From Alphaproteobacteria bacterium (GTDB lineage Bacteria > Pseudomonadota > Alphaproteobacteria > Micropepsales > Micropepsaceae): DNA of 64,000 nucleotides. The DNA is taken from positions 62,001-126,000 of the forward strand of contig CANJLC010000003.1 of NCBI GenBank assembly GCA_947475445.1, read 5' to 3'. The notes below the pieces were generated by a model. The model searched no databases, was not told where the DNA came from, and saw only the letters and a list, made by a program, of their open reading frames with translations. The position numbers and the translations under genes are program-made. Positions 63,636-64,000 of this stretch are shown here, in pieces (position 1 is the first letter of the stretch; each line of letters starts with the position of its first letter).

Positions 63636-64000
63636 GCTTCCAGCTCGCTGTCCCAGTAGAGATAGTCGGCCCAACTCTCGTGCAGGTAATTGGGCGGGAA
63701 TTTGCGTCCGCGTTCGCGCAATTCGGTAACCGTGGGCTGGCGCGGCGTCTGGCGCGGATACATTTTCGCCTTGGCCGGCATCAGCCCGCCTTTGGTGAGA
63801 TTGCAGGGGCTGCAGGCGGTGACGACATTTTCCCAGGTGGTGCGTCCGCCCCGCGAGCGCGGCACCACGTGATCGAAGGTCAAATCCTGGGGATCGCCGC
63901 AATACTGGCATTCAAAGCGGTCGCGCAGGAAAACATTGAAGCGCGTGAAGGCGGGATGGCGGGCCGGCTTGATATAGGTCTTGAGCGACACCACCGACGG
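63632..64000 (-). CDS. HNH endonuclease, 5' end cut by window
   Basis: Frame is open from the window edge. PSVVSLKTYIKPARHPAFTR, FRFNVFLRDRFECQYCG-type start of an HNH domain, FDHVVPRSRGGRTTWENVV, ACSPCNLTKG (Cys pairs that bind structural zinc), then a tail ending YLYWDSELEA. This is the conserved alphaproteobacterial HNH protein of about 185 residues; about 60 residues are missing beyond 64,000. Overlaps coq7 end by 4 nt. Confidence 0.9.
   Translation of the reverse strand, partial: PSVVSLKTYIKPARHPAFTRFNVFLRDRFECQYCGDPQDLTFDHVVPRSRGGRTTWENVVTACSPCNLTKGGLMPAKAKMYPRQTPRQPTVTELRERGRKFPPNYLHESWADYLYWDSELEA

Overview
The window reads as a chromosomal segment of a free-living, aerobic Alphaproteobacterium with high G+C. 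The evidence is gene content and order: a CycM-type membrane cytochrome c, COQ7 and a UbiH-like hydroxylase (ubiquinone), a Cys-poor DksA, kdsB and lptE (lipopolysaccharide), and the blocks gpmI-envC-ctpA-yibQ-rppH, dnaX-recR and DUF3576-leuS-lptE-holA. The genus cannot be fixed from the sequence. There is no phage, transposase, CRISPR array or rRNA operon. Most of the window is dense housekeeping DNA with 1-11 nt overlaps between neighbouring genes.

Layout. 1-6.6 kb: fmt (cut by the window edge), def, rmuC, then a leftward run kdsB-pheA-(SRP RNA)-dnaX-recR. 6.8-11.3 kb: cycM, a 2-hydroxyacid dehydrogenase, an NlpC/P60 and M17 peptidase pair, and a GST. 11.3-12.1 kb: broken gene remnants. 12.2-16.3 kb: tesB, the betaine-lipid pair btaA-btaB, and an OmpA-like protein with a 26-proline linker. 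16.4-22.5 kb: two small secreted proteins, the asd-DUF1330-lyase-zapE run, and ubiH-like. 22.7-25.9 kb: glnK-amtB plus a second amtB. 26-32.6 kb: aminotransferase, ftsK, a PH-domain protein, an orphan hybrid-free histidine kinase and a cupredoxin. 32.7-36.7 kb: initiator tRNA, a TPR/GT41 glycosyltransferase, dksA, then a flgH remnant abutting another gene remnant. 36.7-43.2 kb: the gpmI-envC-ctpA-yibQ-rppH-hydrolase run. 43.4-45 kb: a glycosyltransferase remnant and a chimeric ATP-grasp/transglutaminase ORF. 45-64 kb: hemD, tsaD, xth, CHAD-hisF-holA-lptE-leuS-DUF3576 (leftward), a porin, thiE-like/yggS, an L,D-transpeptidase, an orphan response regulator, a class A PBP, a DUF45 peptidase, a VOC protein, dsbB, coq7 and an HNH nuclease (cut by the window edge).

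The main unusual signal is a set of apparent deletion scars. At about 12,000 a 3' piece of a TAXI-type solute receptor (minus) directly meets a 3' piece of a TadE-like pilus gene (plus). At about 36,060 a 3' piece of flgH (minus) meets a 3' piece of a second gene (plus). At about 43,450 a glycosyltransferase starts in mid-domain. At about 44,715 the N-terminus of a circularly permuted ATP-grasp protein is fused in frame to the C-terminus of a transglutaminase. Each left/right pair is what a single internal deletion between two genes would leave, and the lost material (flagellum, Tad pilus, surface/glycan functions) is accessory. Either this lineage is shedding motility and adhesion loci, or the assembly is chimeric at these points; read-level evidence would decide.

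Other points: a family of intergenic perfect palindromes with different stems but a common CC-NN-TGG centre; a REP-like repeat in two copies; a 41-residue membrane protein gene on the strand opposite the 3' end of tsaD; and a start-codon overlap between two divergent genes (thiE-like and yggS).
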